A DNA stretch of 64,000 bases from an uncultured Butyricimonas sp. (GCA_944321845.1 CALUMT010000019.1:25996-89995), one strand, 5' to 3'. Counted from the first letter of the stretch, positions 1-9,298 are shown. Made by a program: numbers and translations. The notes: generated by a model not told the origin, from the sequence alone.

Positions 1-2
1 AG

Positions 3-425
3 AAGGCCATGAATGATTTTCAGTTGTACTTGAGCCGTTACCCGAATAGTGAACGGAAGGAACAGATTAACGAGTATATGGATGCCATGCGGGATAAATT
101 GTCTTATAAGGATTACCTGAGTGCAAAGAATTATTATTTGCGGGAGAAGTATAAGGCAGCGGTAGTGAGCTTGGAAAATTGCTTGAAAGATTATCCGGGT
201 ACCAAATACCGGGAGGAAATCATGTATATGTTGTTTGCCTCGAAATATGAAATGGCAGTGAATAGCGTGGAAGACAAAAAGTATGAACGTTATAATGCTG
301 CTGCCGAGGAATATTACTATTTCTTGGAGGAATACCCGGAAAGTCGTTATATCGAGGAAATGACTTCTAAAAATGAGCATATTACCGCTTATTTGCGGCA
401 ATATGATGTAGATGAGGAGGAATAA
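3..425 (+). CDS. bamD: BamD-like outer-membrane assembly lipoprotein, 3' part only
   Basis: This is the C-terminal half of a tetratricopeptide-repeat lipoprotein of the BamD type, part of the machine that inserts beta-barrel proteins into the outer membrane. The frame is open to the window edge, so the signal peptide and first repeats lie outside; the family is usually about 260-280 residues and 138 are seen after the first internal Met. Helical repeat signatures are visible (FQLYLSRYPNS, CLKDYPGTKYREE, YYFLEEYPESRY), each an amphipathic helix ending in a YP turn. It sits 28 bases upstream of the RNA polymerase omega-like gene and shares that gene's terminator. Assignment rests on the repeat pattern and on recall of this gene order in Bacteroidales; another TPR lipoprotein is possible. 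Confidence 0.75.
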   Translation, partial: KAMNDFQLYLSRYPNSERKEQINEYMDAMRDKLSYKDYLSAKNYYLREKYKAAVVSLENCLKDYPGTKYREEIMYMLFASKYEMAVNSVEDKKYERYNAAAEEYYYFLEEYPESRYIEEMTSKNEHITAYLRQYDVDEEE

Positions 426-453
426 TCAGATAACAATAATATTCAAATTAACC

Positions 454-810
454 ATGGTAGATTTTAAGAAAGTAAAAGCGCCGAATAATACGATCACGAG
501 AAATCCGGCTGTTTTGGCGGCTAAAGCTGATAATATATATGAGGCTGTCGCTATTATCGGTAAGAGAGCCAACCAGATTTCGGTTGAAATGAAAGAGGAG
601 TTGAGCCGGAAGTTGCAAGAGTTTGCTTCGTACGCGGATAATTTGGAAGAAATATTTGAAAATCGCGAACAAATTGAGATTTCCAAGTATTATGAGCGTT
701 TACCGAAACCGGTGTTGATTGCCACGCAGGAGTTCTTGGATGACCAGATTTATTTCCGTAATCCGGCCAAAGATAAAGGTGACGTGGTAGAGAACGAGGA
801 AGAGGAGTAA
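454..810 (+). CDS. rpoZ: RNA polymerase omega-like subunit (Rpb6/RpoZ family)
   Basis: A 118-residue protein resembling the Bacteroidota omega/Rpb6-type subunit, a small accessory subunit that helps assemble RNA polymerase. The family core is visible: NIYEAVAIIGKRANQIS, where omega proteins have a conserved N-x-(F/Y)-E-(L/A)-V-x-(I/L)-A-x-(R/K)-R-A-x-Q-(I/L) stretch. The acidic tail is also typical. I chose ATG 454, which gives MVDFKKVKAP, over the earlier in-frame ATG at 412 because 412 would overlap the end of bamD and add an uncharacteristic hydrophobic lead. It is followed by a strong terminator at 834-869, so bamD and this gene form the end of a transcript. Confidence 0.8.
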   Translation: MVDFKKVKAPNNTITRNPAVLAAKADNIYEAVAIIGKRANQISVEMKEELSRKLQEFASYADNLEEIFENREQIEISKYYERLPKPVLIATQEFLDDQIYFRNPAKDKGDVVENEEEE

Positions 811-833
811 TTTCATTAAGATTAAGATACGGG

Positions 834-869
834 AGAGGTTGTCTGTTTCAAGGGAGGCAGCCTCTTTTT
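834..869 (+). terminator. Rho-independent terminator after the omega-like gene
   Basis: The arms 834-844 and 855-865 pair over 11 positions, with two G-T wobbles, around a 10-base loop. They are followed by a run of five T. The next start codon (coaBC, 889) is only 20 bases beyond, leaving little room for a separate promoter, so coaBC may depend partly on read-through or on a promoter overlapping the hairpin. Confidence 0.8.
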
Positions 870-888
870 AATTTCAAACAGGAAAGTC

Positions 889-2085
889 ATGTTAGCGGGA
901 AAACATATTATTTTGGGAGTCACTGGTAGTATTGCGGCTTATAAGGCAGCCTCGCTGGTGCGTCTGCTGGTGAAGGAAGGTGCGGAGGTAAAGGTCGTGA
1001 TGACCCCTTTGGCCAAAGAGTTCATCACGCCATTGACGATGGCCACATTGTCTAAAAATCCCATCTTGGTCGATTTCTATAATCCGGAGAATGGGGATTG
1101 GAATTCTCATGTATCTTTAGGATTGTGGGCTGATTTGTATTTGATTGCTCCGGCTTCGGCAAACACCATAGGAAAGATGATTGCCGGTGTGGCGGATAAT
1201 TTACTGTTGACTACTTATCTGTCTGCAAAATGTCCGGTGATGCTGGCTCCGGCAATGGACCTGGATATGTATCGTCATCCGGCAACCCAACGAAATCTGG
1301 AAGTGCTGCGTTCATGGGGAAATTGGATTGTGGAACCGGAAAGCGGAGAGTTGGCGAGTGGGTTGATCGGGAAAGGAAGAATGGAAGAACCGGAGAATAT
1401 CGTGGCTCGTGTGAAAGAATTTTTTGCCTCTTCCAGGGATTTGTCGGGAAAGAAGGTGCTGGTGACAGCCGGTCCTACTTATGAGAAAATTGATCCGGTG
1501 CGTTTTATTGGTAACTATTCTTCTGGAAAGATGGGATTTGCTTTGGCTGAGGAGTTGGCTAATCGGGGAGCAGAGGTTGTGCTGGTAGCCGGACCGGTTT
1601 CTTTGAAGATGGAGCATCCAGCCGTGCGTAGGGTAGATGTGGAGTCTGCCGGGCAAATGTATGAAGCGGTCGTGGCGGAATTCCCGACATGTGATGCAGC
1701 TATATTGAGTGCCGCTGTGGCGGATTTTACCCCGTTGAACAGGGCAGATCATAAAATAAAGCGTGGCGAGGAGGCGATGCGTGTCGATTTGATGCCGACG
1801 CGGGATATTGCGGCAGAACTAGGTAAGGAGAAAAAGAAGGGGCAGGTATTGGTCGGTTTTGCCTTAGAGACGAATGATGAGGAAAATAATGCTCTTTCCA
1901 AGTTGAAACGGAAGAATTTTGATTTTATTGTATTGAATAGTTTGAATGATGCAGGGGCAGGCTTCGGAGTTGACACGAATAAGGTGACGATGATAGATAG
2001 GGAAGGAGGGAAGCGGGAATTCGGATTGAAATCCAAGAAAGCTGTCGCTAAAGATATCGTGGATCGGTTGAAAGAATTTTTATGA
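889..2085 (+). CDS. coaBC: Bifunctional phosphopantothenoylcysteine synthetase/decarboxylase
   Basis: Two consecutive coenzyme A steps in the cytoplasm: CoaB joins cysteine to 4'-phosphopantothenate using CTP, and the FMN-dependent CoaC half decarboxylates the product to 4'-phosphopantetheine. Length is 398 residues, normal for the fusion. The CoaC half (about 1-185) shows GVTGSIAAYKA, the catalytic His74 in NSHVSL, and PASANTIGKMIAGVADNLL. Its cysteine-binding motif reads PAMDLDMY (121-128) where many homologues have PxMNxxM(W/Y); I recall the Asp form in other Bacteroidales. The CoaB half (about 190-398) carries GPTYEKIDPVRFIGNYSSGKMG and a Rossmann-like fold. It stands alone between two terminators. 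Confidence 0.95.
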   Translation: MLAGKHIILGVTGSIAAYKAASLVRLLVKEGAEVKVVMTPLAKEFITPLTMATLSKNPILVDFYNPENGDWNSHVSLGLWADLYLIAPASANTIGKMIAGVADNLLLTTYLSAKCPVMLAPAMDLDMYRHPATQRNLEVLRSWGNWIVEPESGELASGLIGKGRMEEPENIVARVKEFFASSRDLSGKKVLVTAGPTYEKIDPVRFIGNYSSGKMGFALAEELANRGAEVVLVAGPVSLKMEHPAVRRVDVESAGQMYEAVVAEFPTCDAAILSAAVADFTPLNRADHKIKRGEEAMRVDLMPTRDIAAELGKEKKKGQVLVGFALETNDEENNALSKLKRKNFDFIVLNSLNDAGAGFGVDTNKVTMIDREGGKREFGLKSKKAVAKDIVDRLKEFL

Positions 2086-2287
2086 TCTAGTAGGTTGTTT
2101 GCTAGTCTTTTCCTGTCTAGAATGGACTTGTTGCAGGAAAAATGTGCTGAGAAAATTTTGTCGGATGGAGAATTCTATATAATTTTGTACTCCGATATGA
2201 AGATACTAGATCAAAATATTCGGCGAAGATTGATGTTGTGCCTCGAGTTTAGGCAGAAACAGCATCCTCGTTTTATTAAAATACAGG

Positions 2288-2326
2288 AACCAACATTGTC
2301 GTGAGTGGCATTGTTGGTTTTTTTTT
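2288..2326 (+). terminator. Rho-independent terminator between coaBC and pyrB
   Basis: Arms AACCAACA (2288-2295) and TGTTGGTT (2312-2319) form 8 perfect pairs. After a T-T mismatch the helix can continue for four more pairs. It ends in a run of nine T (2318-2326). The stretch 2086-2371 otherwise shows no convincing gene. Confidence 0.75.
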
Positions 2327-2371
2327 GATCGGTACCAGTGAAGAACGATAAACACATTTAATATAAACAGT

Positions 2372-3283
2372 ATGAACAAACGTAGTTTAGTATCCATTAC
2401 CGATTACTCGAAAGAGGAGATTCTGGAAGTATTGAAAATAGCTTCCGAATTCGAGAAAAACCCGAATCGCAATTTGTTGGAGGGGAAAGTGGTTGCTTCC
2501 CTGTTTTTTGAACCTTCAACGCGTACGCGGTTGAGCTTTGAAACTGCAATCAGCAGAATGGGAGGTAGAATCGTTGGATTTTCAGACGCTTCATCTTCCA
2601 GCACCACGAAGGGAGAATCGTTGAAAGATACCACGAAAATGGTGGATAACTACTGCGATTTGATCGTGATGCGTCACCCGCTGGAGGGAGCTGCCCGTTT
2701 TGCCAGTGAAGTTGCCAGTGTACCGGTTATTAACGCTGGAGATGGGGCTAACCAACATCCTACTCAGACAATGTTGGATTTGTATTCTATATACAAGACC
2801 CAAGGAACGCTGGAGAATCTGAATATTTTTATGGTCGGTGATTTGAAATACGGCCGTACGGTACACTCTCTTTTGCAGGCCATGAGCCATTTTAATCCGA
2901 CCTTCCATTTCATTTCACCGAAAGAGTTAGAAATGCCGGATGCCTATAAATTATTCTTGGATAATCTGCACATACCTTATTACGAACACCGCGAGTTGGA
3001 TGAGGTGATTAATGATGCAGATATTTTGTACATGACACGGGTACAACGGGAACGTTTTGCCGATCCTCTGGAATACGAGAAAGTGAAAAACGTGTATATC
3101 CTGAAAAATTCCATGCTGGCCGGAACGAAGCCCAATATGCGTATTCTCCACCCGCTACCCCGTGTGAACGAAATTGATGAGGACGTGGATGAGAACGAGA
3201 AGGCATATTACTTCCAGCAAGCCTTGAATGGTGTGTACACACGTCAAGCAATTATTTTTAAAGCGTTAGATTTGAAATGGTAA
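2372..3283 (+). CDS. pyrB: Aspartate carbamoyltransferase catalytic subunit
   Basis: It condenses carbamoyl phosphate with L-aspartate to carbamoyl aspartate, the committed step of pyrimidine synthesis. The 303 residues match the family length. Visible markers are the carbamoyl-phosphate loop PSTRTR (48-53) in [13 protein letters not shown], the MRHPLEGAA segment, GANQHPTQ, the aspartate-domain [10 protein letters not shown] and the C-terminal [10 protein letters not shown]. It is followed 18 bases later by pyrI, so the two form the PyrBI holoenzyme operon with allosteric control by CTP/ATP. I saw no exact TAnnTTTG box in the 45 bases between the preceding terminator and the start. Confidence 0.97.
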   Translation: MNKRSLVSITDYSKEEILEVLKIASEFEKNPNRNLLEGKVVASLFFEPSTRTRLSFETAISRMGGRIVGFSDASSSSTTKGESLKDTTKMVDNYCDLIVMRHPLEGAARFASEVASVPVINAGDGANQHPTQTMLDLYSIYKTQGTLENLNIFMVGDLKYGRTVHSLLQAMSHFNPTFHFISPKELEMPDAYKLFLDNLHIPYYEHRELDEVINDADILYMTRVQRERFADPLEYEKVKNVYILKNSMLAGTKPNMRILHPLPRVNEIDEDVDENEKAYYFQQALNGVYTRQAIIFKALDLKW

Positions 3284-3301
3284 TTTAAAGAATAAAAAGA
3301 T

Positions 3302-3760
3302 ATGGCAGCAAAGAAAGAATTGCAAGTGAGCGCCGTTGAGAACGGTACCGTGATAGACCACATTCCTGCTAACAAGTTATTTGATGTTATTAATATACTG
3401 GGTATCCAGAGTTCTGAAAATACGGTTACTTTCGGGTATAATCTTAATAGTGCCAAATTGGGCAAGAAAGCAATTATCAAAATTTCAGAGAAATTCTTGT
3501 GTGATGAGGAGATTAATAAATTAGCCTTGGTAGCACCCACTGCCAAAATTAATATCATCAAGGATTTCGAGGTTGTTGAAAAGAAAACCGTACAGGTTCC
3601 GGAACACGTGGAAGGTATTGTACGGTGCGTGAACCCGAAATGTATCACCAATCATCAAAAGGTTCGTACCAAGTTTGAGGTTGTTGGAGCTTCTCCGATC
3701 GTGTTGAAATGTCACTACTGCGAGAAATTGACGGACCAAGAACATATTCAGATTATCTAA
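3302..3760 (+). CDS. pyrI: Aspartate carbamoyltransferase regulatory subunit
   Basis: Regulatory chain of ATCase: it binds CTP/ATP in the N-terminal domain and contacts PyrB through a zinc domain. The 152 residues are normal length. Four zinc cysteines are visible at Cys109, Cys114, Cys137 and Cys140 (CVNPKC and CHYC). It is directly downstream of pyrB in the same operon, and a clean terminator follows. No feature suggests loss of allostery. Confidence 0.96.
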   Translation: MAAKKELQVSAVENGTVIDHIPANKLFDVINILGIQSSENTVTFGYNLNSAKLGKKAIIKISEKFLCDEEINKLALVAPTAKINIIKDFEVVEKKTVQVPEHVEGIVRCVNPKCITNHQKVRTKFEVVGASPIVLKCHYCEKLTDQEHIQII

Positions 3761-3784
3761 TAGTTTGTGAAGTTTGTGTGAAAG

Positions 3785-3814
3785 AGGTCCAGGATTAATT
3801 CCTGGGCCTTTTTT
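3785..3814 (+). terminator. Rho-independent terminator after pyrBI
   Basis: Arms AGGTCCAGG (3785-3793) and CCTGGGCCT (3801-3809) pair over 9 positions with one G-T wobble and a 7-base loop, followed by six T. Confidence 0.88.
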
Positions 3815-3868
3815 ATGTCAACTCGGGACTAGTGTGGGTTTTAGCGTGGAGTGATGGAATAAGTTTCG

Positions 3869-3876
3869 TATATTTG
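3869..3876 (+). promoter_or_regulatory. Bacteroidota -7 promoter box for the ABC-F gene
   Basis: TATATTTG matches the TAnnTTTG -7 consensus exactly, 30 bases upstream of the ATG at 3907 and downstream of the pyrI terminator. A good TTTG -33 box is not present at the expected spacing. Confidence 0.5.
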
Positions 3877-3906
3877 TCCCGGAATAAGTTACAATTCATT
3901 AGATAT

Positions 3907-5847
3907 ATGATTTCGGTTAATAATATTAGTGTTGCGTTTGGAGGGTTCACGTTGTTGGATTCTATTTCGTTTCTCGTGAATAAGCGGGATCGGATTGGGT
4001 TGACAGGAAGGAATGGAGCGGGGAAGTCTACCTTGCTGAAAATTTTGGCCGGGGTACAGGAACCTACTGCTGGGAATGTGTCTATGCCTTCGGGAATAAA
4101 GATCGGTTATTTGCCTCAAACGAAAGTGTATGCGGAAGGAAAGACAGTGCGGGAGGAAGCTAAAGTCGCTTTTAATGACGTGTTGGAGCTTCAGGAAAAG
4201 TTGGAAAAGATGCATCAGGAACTGGCTGATCGTACGGATTACGAGTCGGATGGTTATGCTAAGTTATTGGATCGGATCAATGAACTCACGGAATTATTGA
4301 GATTGCGGGGAATAGATAATATGGACGGGGAGGTGGAGGTCGTTTTAAAAGGTTTGGGTTTCCGACAGGAGGATATGGATCGGCGTTGTGAGGAATTCAG
4401 TGGAGGATGGCGGATGCGGATCGAGCTGGCGAAAATATTGTTGGCCCGTCCTGATGTATTTCTGTTGGATGAGCCCACTAATCATCTCGATATAGAATCA
4501 ATTTCCTGGTTGGAGTCTTTTTTGCAGGTTTACGCGGGAGCTGTGGTGCTGGTGTCGCATGACCGGGCATTCTTGGATAATATCACAACCCGTACGATAG
4601 AGATATCTCTGGGCAAGGTGTATGACTATAAGGTCCCGTATACCCGTTTCACGGAATTGCGCAAGGAGCGGATAGAACAGCAGTTGAGGGCTTATGAAAA
4701 TCAACAGAAGCAGATAAAGGATACGGAAGATTTTATTGAGCGTTTCCGTTACAAGGCCACGAAGGCTGTGCAGGTACAATCCCGAATCAAGCAGTTGGAG
4801 AAGATTGAGCGTATAGAAGTTGAACGGGAGGATACAGCCCGTATCTGTGTGCGTTTCCAGCCCGCGGTGCGTTCCGGGGATGTCGTGGTCAGCGGTAGGT
4901 CGCTTTCCAAAACTTACGGGACGCATCAGGTTTTGCAGGATGTGAATATTGATGTGTTGCGAGGGGAGAAGGTGGCTTTCGTGGGACGTAATGGAGAAGG
5001 GAAAACGACCCTTGTCCGGATGATTATGGATCAGATTCCTTACGAGGGGAATCTGAAAATCGGGCATAATGTAACTATCGGTTATTTCGCGCAAAACCAA
5101 GCGGATATGCTTGATCCGGAACTTACTATTCTGGATACGGTGGACCGTGTGGCAGTAGGGGAAATTAGAAAGAAAATCCGGGATATTCTTGGAGATTTTC
5201 TTTTCTCGGGAGAAGATGTGGAAAAGAAGGTCAAAGTGCTTTCAGGAGGGGAACGTACCCGTTTGGCGATGGTTCGTCTTTTATTGGAGCCTTATAATTT
5301 GCTTATTCTCGATGAGCCGACCAATCATCTTGATCTCCGTACGAAAGATATTTTGAAGGATGCCCTTAAGCAATTCGAGGGGACGGTTATCGTTGTTTCC
5401 CATGACCGCGATTTCTTGACGGGATTGGCCGATAAGGTTTATGAATTTGCGAATAAAGGAATAAAAGAATATTTGGGGGGAGTGGAGCATTTCTTGGAAG
5501 CGAAGAAAATAGAATGTTTCCGGGAGTATGAGCAGATGCATCCCAGGAAACCATCCGAAACGGTGATTCCCGAGGACGAACCAATCTCCGAGAATAAAAT
5601 GGCTTTCGAGGAGCGGAAACAATTGAACAGAATTATCAAACGCTCTGAGAAAAAAATTGAGAGTCTGGAGCAGGAAATAGCCGATTTGGAGGCAGCGATT
5701 GCAGATGCAGAGCGTCAAATGTCGGAAGGGGTCGTGAATGATGAAATGCTGAAATCCTATAATGCTTCGAAGGAGCGCCTGGAATCTTGTATGGCGGAAT
5801 GGGAATCGGAGAATATGTCGTTGGAAGAATTGAAAAATAAAAGGTAA
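3907..5847 (+). CDS. ABC-F family ATP-binding protein
   Basis: A soluble twin-ATPase protein of the ABC-F group, whose studied members act on the ribosome rather than in transport. It has 646 residues and no membrane segments. The first ATPase has Walker A GRNGAGKST (34-42), signature FSGGWRMR and LLDEPTNHLD. The second repeats these as GRNGEGKTT, LSGGERTR and LILDEPTNHLD. Both histidine switches are present in SHDR. A charged linker (YENQQKQIKDTEDFIERFRYKATKA) lies between them, and a C-terminal coiled coil (about 560-640) resembles that of Uup. I chose ATG 3907 (MISVNNIS) because earlier in-frame codons precede the promoter box. It could be Uup-like or a ribosome-protection paralogue; sequence alone does not decide. 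The methyltransferase gene follows after 8 bases. Confidence 0.92.
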   Translation: MISVNNISVAFGGFTLLDSISFLVNKRDRIGLTGRNGAGKSTLLKILAGVQEPTAGNVSMPSGIKIGYLPQTKVYAEGKTVREEAKVAFNDVLELQEKLEKMHQELADRTDYESDGYAKLLDRINELTELLRLRGIDNMDGEVEVVLKGLGFRQEDMDRRCEEFSGGWRMRIELAKILLARPDVFLLDEPTNHLDIESISWLESFLQVYAGAVVLVSHDRAFLDNITTRTIEISLGKVYDYKVPYTRFTELRKERIEQQLRAYENQQKQIKDTEDFIERFRYKATKAVQVQSRIKQLEKIERIEVEREDTARICVRFQPAVRSGDVVVSGRSLSKTYGTHQVLQDVNIDVLRGEKVAFVGRNGEGKTTLVRMIMDQIPYEGNLKIGHNVTIGYFAQNQADMLDPELTILDTVDRVAVGEIRKKIRDILGDFLFSGEDVEKKVKVLSGGERTRLAMVRLLLEPYNLLILDEPTNHLDLRTKDILKDALKQFEGTVIVVSHDRDFLTGLADKVYEFANKGIKEYLGGVEHFLEAKKIECFREYEQMHPRKPSETVIPEDEPISENKMAFEERKQLNRIIKRSEKKIESLEQEIADLEAAIADAERQMSEGVVNDEMLKSYNASKERLESCMAEWESENMSLEELKNKR

Positions 5848-5855
5848 TATATATT

Positions 5856-6596
5856 ATGGCAAAATTTAAACAAGAGTGTATATTCGGTATTCGTGCTATT
5901 ATCGAAGCCATTCATCAGGAAAAAGAGATTGACAAAGTGATGCTGCGTAAAGGTAATAACGGTGAGTTGTTCCAGCAGTTGTTTTCTTTGATTCGGGAAC
6001 GGGAAATTCCATTTCAGTATGTTCCGGAGGAAGTGTTTAAGCCTTTTTCCGGGAAGAATCATCAGGGAGTTTTAGCGGAGGTTTCGCCAATTGCTTATCA
6101 AAATATTCTGGATATTGTAGATGAGGTGATTGCCCGGGGAGAAAATCCTCTAGTGTTGGTGTTGGATCGTATTACGGATGTCCGTAATTTAGGAGGTATT
6201 ACCCGGACCGCAGAATGTGCCGGTGTGCATGCGATATTATTGCCCAACAAGAATTCCGCAAAAATCTCATCCGACGCAATAAAGACCTCCGCGGGAGCCT
6301 TGTATCATTTGCCGGTTTGTCGGGAGAAAAATCTGAAAAAGACCGTTCGCGAATTGAAGCGTCGGGGGCTTATGATTTATGCCGCGACGGAGAAGGCAGA
6401 ACAATTCTACACGGCGGTGGATATGAAAGGTGCCTGTGCCATAGTTCTTGGTTCCGAGGATACGGGGATTGACGAGGATTTGCTTGTTCTGGCAAACGAG
6501 AAAATAAAGATTCCTCAGTTCGGTAAAATAGAATCTTTAAACGTGTCTGCAGCAGCAGCGGTTATTGTTTACGAGGCAGTTCGTCAACGCAACTGA
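5856..6596 (+). CDS. rlmB: TrmH-family 23S rRNA 2'-O-ribose methyltransferase (RlmB-like)
   Basis: A SPOUT-fold methyltransferase of 246 residues, of the type that 2'-O-methylates a guanosine in 23S rRNA. The N-terminal substrate-binding domain (about 1-90) begins with CIFGIRAIIEAI. The catalytic knot shows DRITDVRNLGGITRTAECAG, LGSEDTGI and the family's closing IPQFGKIESLNVSAAAAV. It is probably cotranscribed with the ABC-F gene, which would pair two ribosome-related functions. RlmB is the best match; another TrmH/SpoU member with a different target nucleotide is possible. Confidence 0.9.
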   Translation: MAKFKQECIFGIRAIIEAIHQEKEIDKVMLRKGNNGELFQQLFSLIREREIPFQYVPEEVFKPFSGKNHQGVLAEVSPIAYQNILDIVDEVIARGENPLVLVLDRITDVRNLGGITRTAECAGVHAILLPNKNSAKISSDAIKTSAGALYHLPVCREKNLKKTVRELKRRGLMIYAATEKAEQFYTAVDMKGACAIVLGSEDTGIDEDLLVLANEKIKIPQFGKIESLNVSAAAAVIVYEAVRQRN

Positions 6597-6611
6597 TACA
6601 TGTATATAATT

Positions 6612-6667
6612 GGAATCTTGGTATTTTACATTAACAGGCTCTTGCTTAAAGGTCATACCAAGATTCC
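6612..6667. repeat. 13-base perfect inverted repeat across the rlmB/lptD convergent junction
   Basis: GGAATCTTGGTAT (6612-6624) is exactly reverse-complementary to 6655-6667, with a 30-base loop. The right arm is inside the last codons of lptD and the left arm is between the two convergent genes. No T run follows, so it is not a textbook terminator, but both transcripts would carry the stem at their 3' ends. Confidence 0.8.
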
Positions 6668-9288
6668 CGTTTCGTTAATTTCAAGTCACGCAACATACTG
6701 GACAATACGTGAATTTCGAAATTGTAGGATTGGTGACTTCCGAAAGGAATACAATTGAAGGTCATTTCCCAACAGTGCAGGTCTCGCGTGATACTGAAGT
6801 TACTGGATGAAACTTGATTTGCCCCAAAGTCATATCCCGTACTGAAGGAGAATTTCCATTTCGGGGTTAGAGAAAAGTTTCCGTTAATACGTACATTCTG
6901 GTTAATCGTTGTACTTTTTTGCGGTCTGGAATAGGAGAAGGTATAATCAATGTTCAATGACCATGGAATATTAAATTCCGTATATTGAGCGAATAAACCT
7001 CCACCGGTACTTTCATTTTCAGAATCTTCTGTATTCTTGTTTTTATTGAGTTTGTCGGATGAGAAATTGAAGCTGGTAGAGAAGCTTACATTGGTCAATC
7101 GGCCAATACCCCCCGCGTATTTTTCCACTCTGTTCCAGGAACCGTTCTCATCTTGTTCTATGGCATAAGGATCTAGGGTTCCGGAGAAATTTAAATCCAG
7201 TTTCTCGTTGAATACTTTTGTACGTAAGGTGAGGGCAATGGTTGAGAATTTGAATTCCTCTGCAAATGGGTTATAACTAATCGATGCGCGGAGGCTTTCA
7301 ATGATTTTGACTTTCTTCAATTCTTCATCACTGGTTGTATCCTTGTCATTACGAACTTTCATCTCGATGTTATTGTCCAAAGAGAAGGAAATGGATCCTG
7401 ACTGCTCCCTCGACGTGATGCTGGGACCGTAGGTCATTCCATCGTATATGGAATATTTTTCTTCCTCCTTACCGTTGAAATACGTGCGGGAGTAGTTGCC
7501 TAATGGACTTAATGGCGGTGTGTACGAGGCGCTGAGGGAGGGTGTGATGACGTGGCGTATCGCTTGAACCTTACACCCTTCTTTGAAGGTGAACATTCCG
7601 TATATGGTCGGAGTGTAACCTAGAGAGGCGCTTGCCGTGTATTCGTGTGAGTAATTTAAACCGGGGACAGAACGTGTGACGACTTCTCCTCCTTCTTTGG
7701 TCGTATCGGGAATCCATATTTTTTCAATGGTCTTTAGATTCAGGTAACCGGTATAGCTGATCGATGGAGTAAAGGTCAAGTCTCTGGCTAGTTTGAATGA
7801 TAAACTGATCGGGAGGTAGTGTTTAAAACCGTTGTTCCAGTTTTTGGTGAAAGAGGAATTCATCAGGTCTTTTTCCTTACAGTTGATGTTGTTCCTTAAT
7901 TCTGCGGAATAAGTGATCCCGATATTGTCGTACCATTTCATTTCTCCGACTTTCCCTTTTTTACGTAACGGGTATATTTGTGTCATACGTAAACTCAGGT
8001 TGGGGAGGGTAAGGGAAATGGTTGAGTCCGAACTGTTCTGACTATGATTGAATGATCCGCTTACGCTGAACGGACTTTCCGGCCATTTTTTACTCCACGT
8101 GATACTTGATTGTTTCCGTTGGTTCACGATGTCATTATAATCGGATGGATTGTAACGGTTGTTCGTGGAAGATGACATGTCGACAGAGGCTGAAAACGTG
8201 GCGTATGGATTCGCTTTCCCGTCTTGAGAGTGAGTCCAGCGTACTGACCAGTCTTGCGATTCCTCGTAGTCGGGCAACCCTTTCTCGCTAATATAGTTCT
8301 TACTGATGTTTCCTTGGAATTGTCCACTGAATTTGTATCTTTTTTTGTAAGTGGAGGCGGCGCCCAAAGCCCAAGAACCGTTGGAGTAAATATCTCCGGT
8401 AAGGGTCAGGTCGACGTGATCGTTGATATAGAAATAGTATCCTCCGTTACGTAAATTGAATCCCCTTGCGCGCTCTTCTCCATAGCTTGGGATGATGATA
8501 CCTGATGTTCCCTTCTTGGAGATAGGGAAAAAACCGAAAGGAATGGCAATCGGAAGAGGTATACCTTCAAACTCGAGATAGGCGGGTCCGGTTACTACTT
8601 TTTTATCTTTGATCATTTTGGCTTTTGTCATCCGGATACCAAAGTGAGGATGGTCGTGTTGGTCACAGGTGGTGTACATCCCACTTTTTACGCAATAGAT
8701 GGAGTCGTTTTGTTTTTTGGTGATTTTCCCTTGTAGGTATCCTTCTCCCTGTTGCGTGACAATGTCCGTGACAATACCTTTTTTCGTGTCGAAGTTATAT
8801 CGCATTTCTTGTCCCACGAACGATTGTCCGTTGTCTTTGAAGTCCGGGGTTCCGACGAGTTTACCCGTGGAATCCGGAGTCCCGGTCGCGTAGGCTAATT
8901 TTTTTTCCATATCGAGCTCGATGTAGTTGGCTTTGAGCTCTGTCGTGATGTATTTTACATAGGCTTCCCCGTAAAGGAACATTTTTTTTCCATTAATGGA
9001 GAAGCGGATAGAATCCTTTGCGTTGTATGTGATAAGGTCTTCAAAAAGAGGTTTGGCGGAAGAGGCCGAGTCATTTCTGATGGTGTCGATAGGCATTCCC
9101 AGCGAGTCGTATACAATACGCACGCTATCGCCTGGCTGTCCGGAGGTGTCGCGATTCCAGACGAAAGAATCATGACCGAAAATGTGTTCGGACGCGATTC
9201 CGTTGGACGAGAATATAATGGGGAGGGCGATTGCCATAAAAAAGATGCAATTCTTTATAAAAAGCCCTCTGTATAATTTAATTTGCAA
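6646..9288 (-). CDS. lptD: LptD-like lipopolysaccharide assembly outer-membrane protein
   Basis: A large outer-membrane beta-barrel protein (880 residues) with an N-terminal OstA/LptA-like jellyroll. It probably delivers LPS or lipooligosaccharide to the cell surface at the end of the Lpt bridge. A signal sequence is visible (hydrophobic CIFFMAIALPIIFSSNGIAS near residues 15-33). The OstA-like region with KMFLYGEAYVKYITTELKANYIELDM lies around 95-200. The remaining about 600 residues alternate aromatic and polar residues as barrel strands do. It is divergent from the amidase and MCE genes, an arrangement I recall from other Bacteroidales. Its 3' end carries one arm of the 13-base inverted repeat. 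Confidence 0.88.
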   Translation of the reverse strand: MQIKLYRGLFIKNCIFFMAIALPIIFSSNGIASEHIFGHDSFVWNRDTSGQPGDSVRIVYDSLGMPIDTIRNDSASSAKPLFEDLITYNAKDSIRFSINGKKMFLYGEAYVKYITTELKANYIELDMEKKLAYATGTPDSTGKLVGTPDFKDNGQSFVGQEMRYNFDTKKGIVTDIVTQQGEGYLQGKITKKQNDSIYCVKSGMYTTCDQHDHPHFGIRMTKAKMIKDKKVVTGPAYLEFEGIPLPIAIPFGFFPISKKGTSGIIIPSYGEERARGFNLRNGGYYFYINDHVDLTLTGDIYSNGSWALGAASTYKKRYKFSGQFQGNISKNYISEKGLPDYEESQDWSVRWTHSQDGKANPYATFSASVDMSSSTNNRYNPSDYNDIVNQRKQSSITWSKKWPESPFSVSGSFNHSQNSSDSTISLTLPNLSLRMTQIYPLRKKGKVGEMKWYDNIGITYSAELRNNINCKEKDLMNSSFTKNWNNGFKHYLPISLSFKLARDLTFTPSISYTGYLNLKTIEKIWIPDTTKEGGEVVTRSVPGLNYSHEYTASASLGYTPTIYGMFTFKEGCKVQAIRHVITPSLSASYTPPLSPLGNYSRTYFNGKEEEKYSIYDGMTYGPSITSREQSGSISFSLDNNIEMKVRNDKDTTSDEELKKVKIIESLRASISYNPFAEEFKFSTIALTLRTKVFNEKLDLNFSGTLDPYAIEQDENGSWNRVEKYAGGIGRLTNVSFSTSFNFSSDKLNKNKNTEDSENESTGGGLFAQYTEFNIPWSLNIDYTFSYSRPQKSTTINQNVRINGNFSLTPKWKFSFSTGYDFGANQVSSSNFSITRDLHCWEMTFNCIPFGSHQSYNFEIHVLSSMLRDLKLTKRESWYDL

Positions 9289-9298
9289 TTTATATTAC

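Noticed and set aside
2095-2304. 69-residue open frame with a TTG start between coaBC and pyrB
   Set aside because: No ribosome site, low-complexity translation, and its end runs into the terminator stem; no conserved look.
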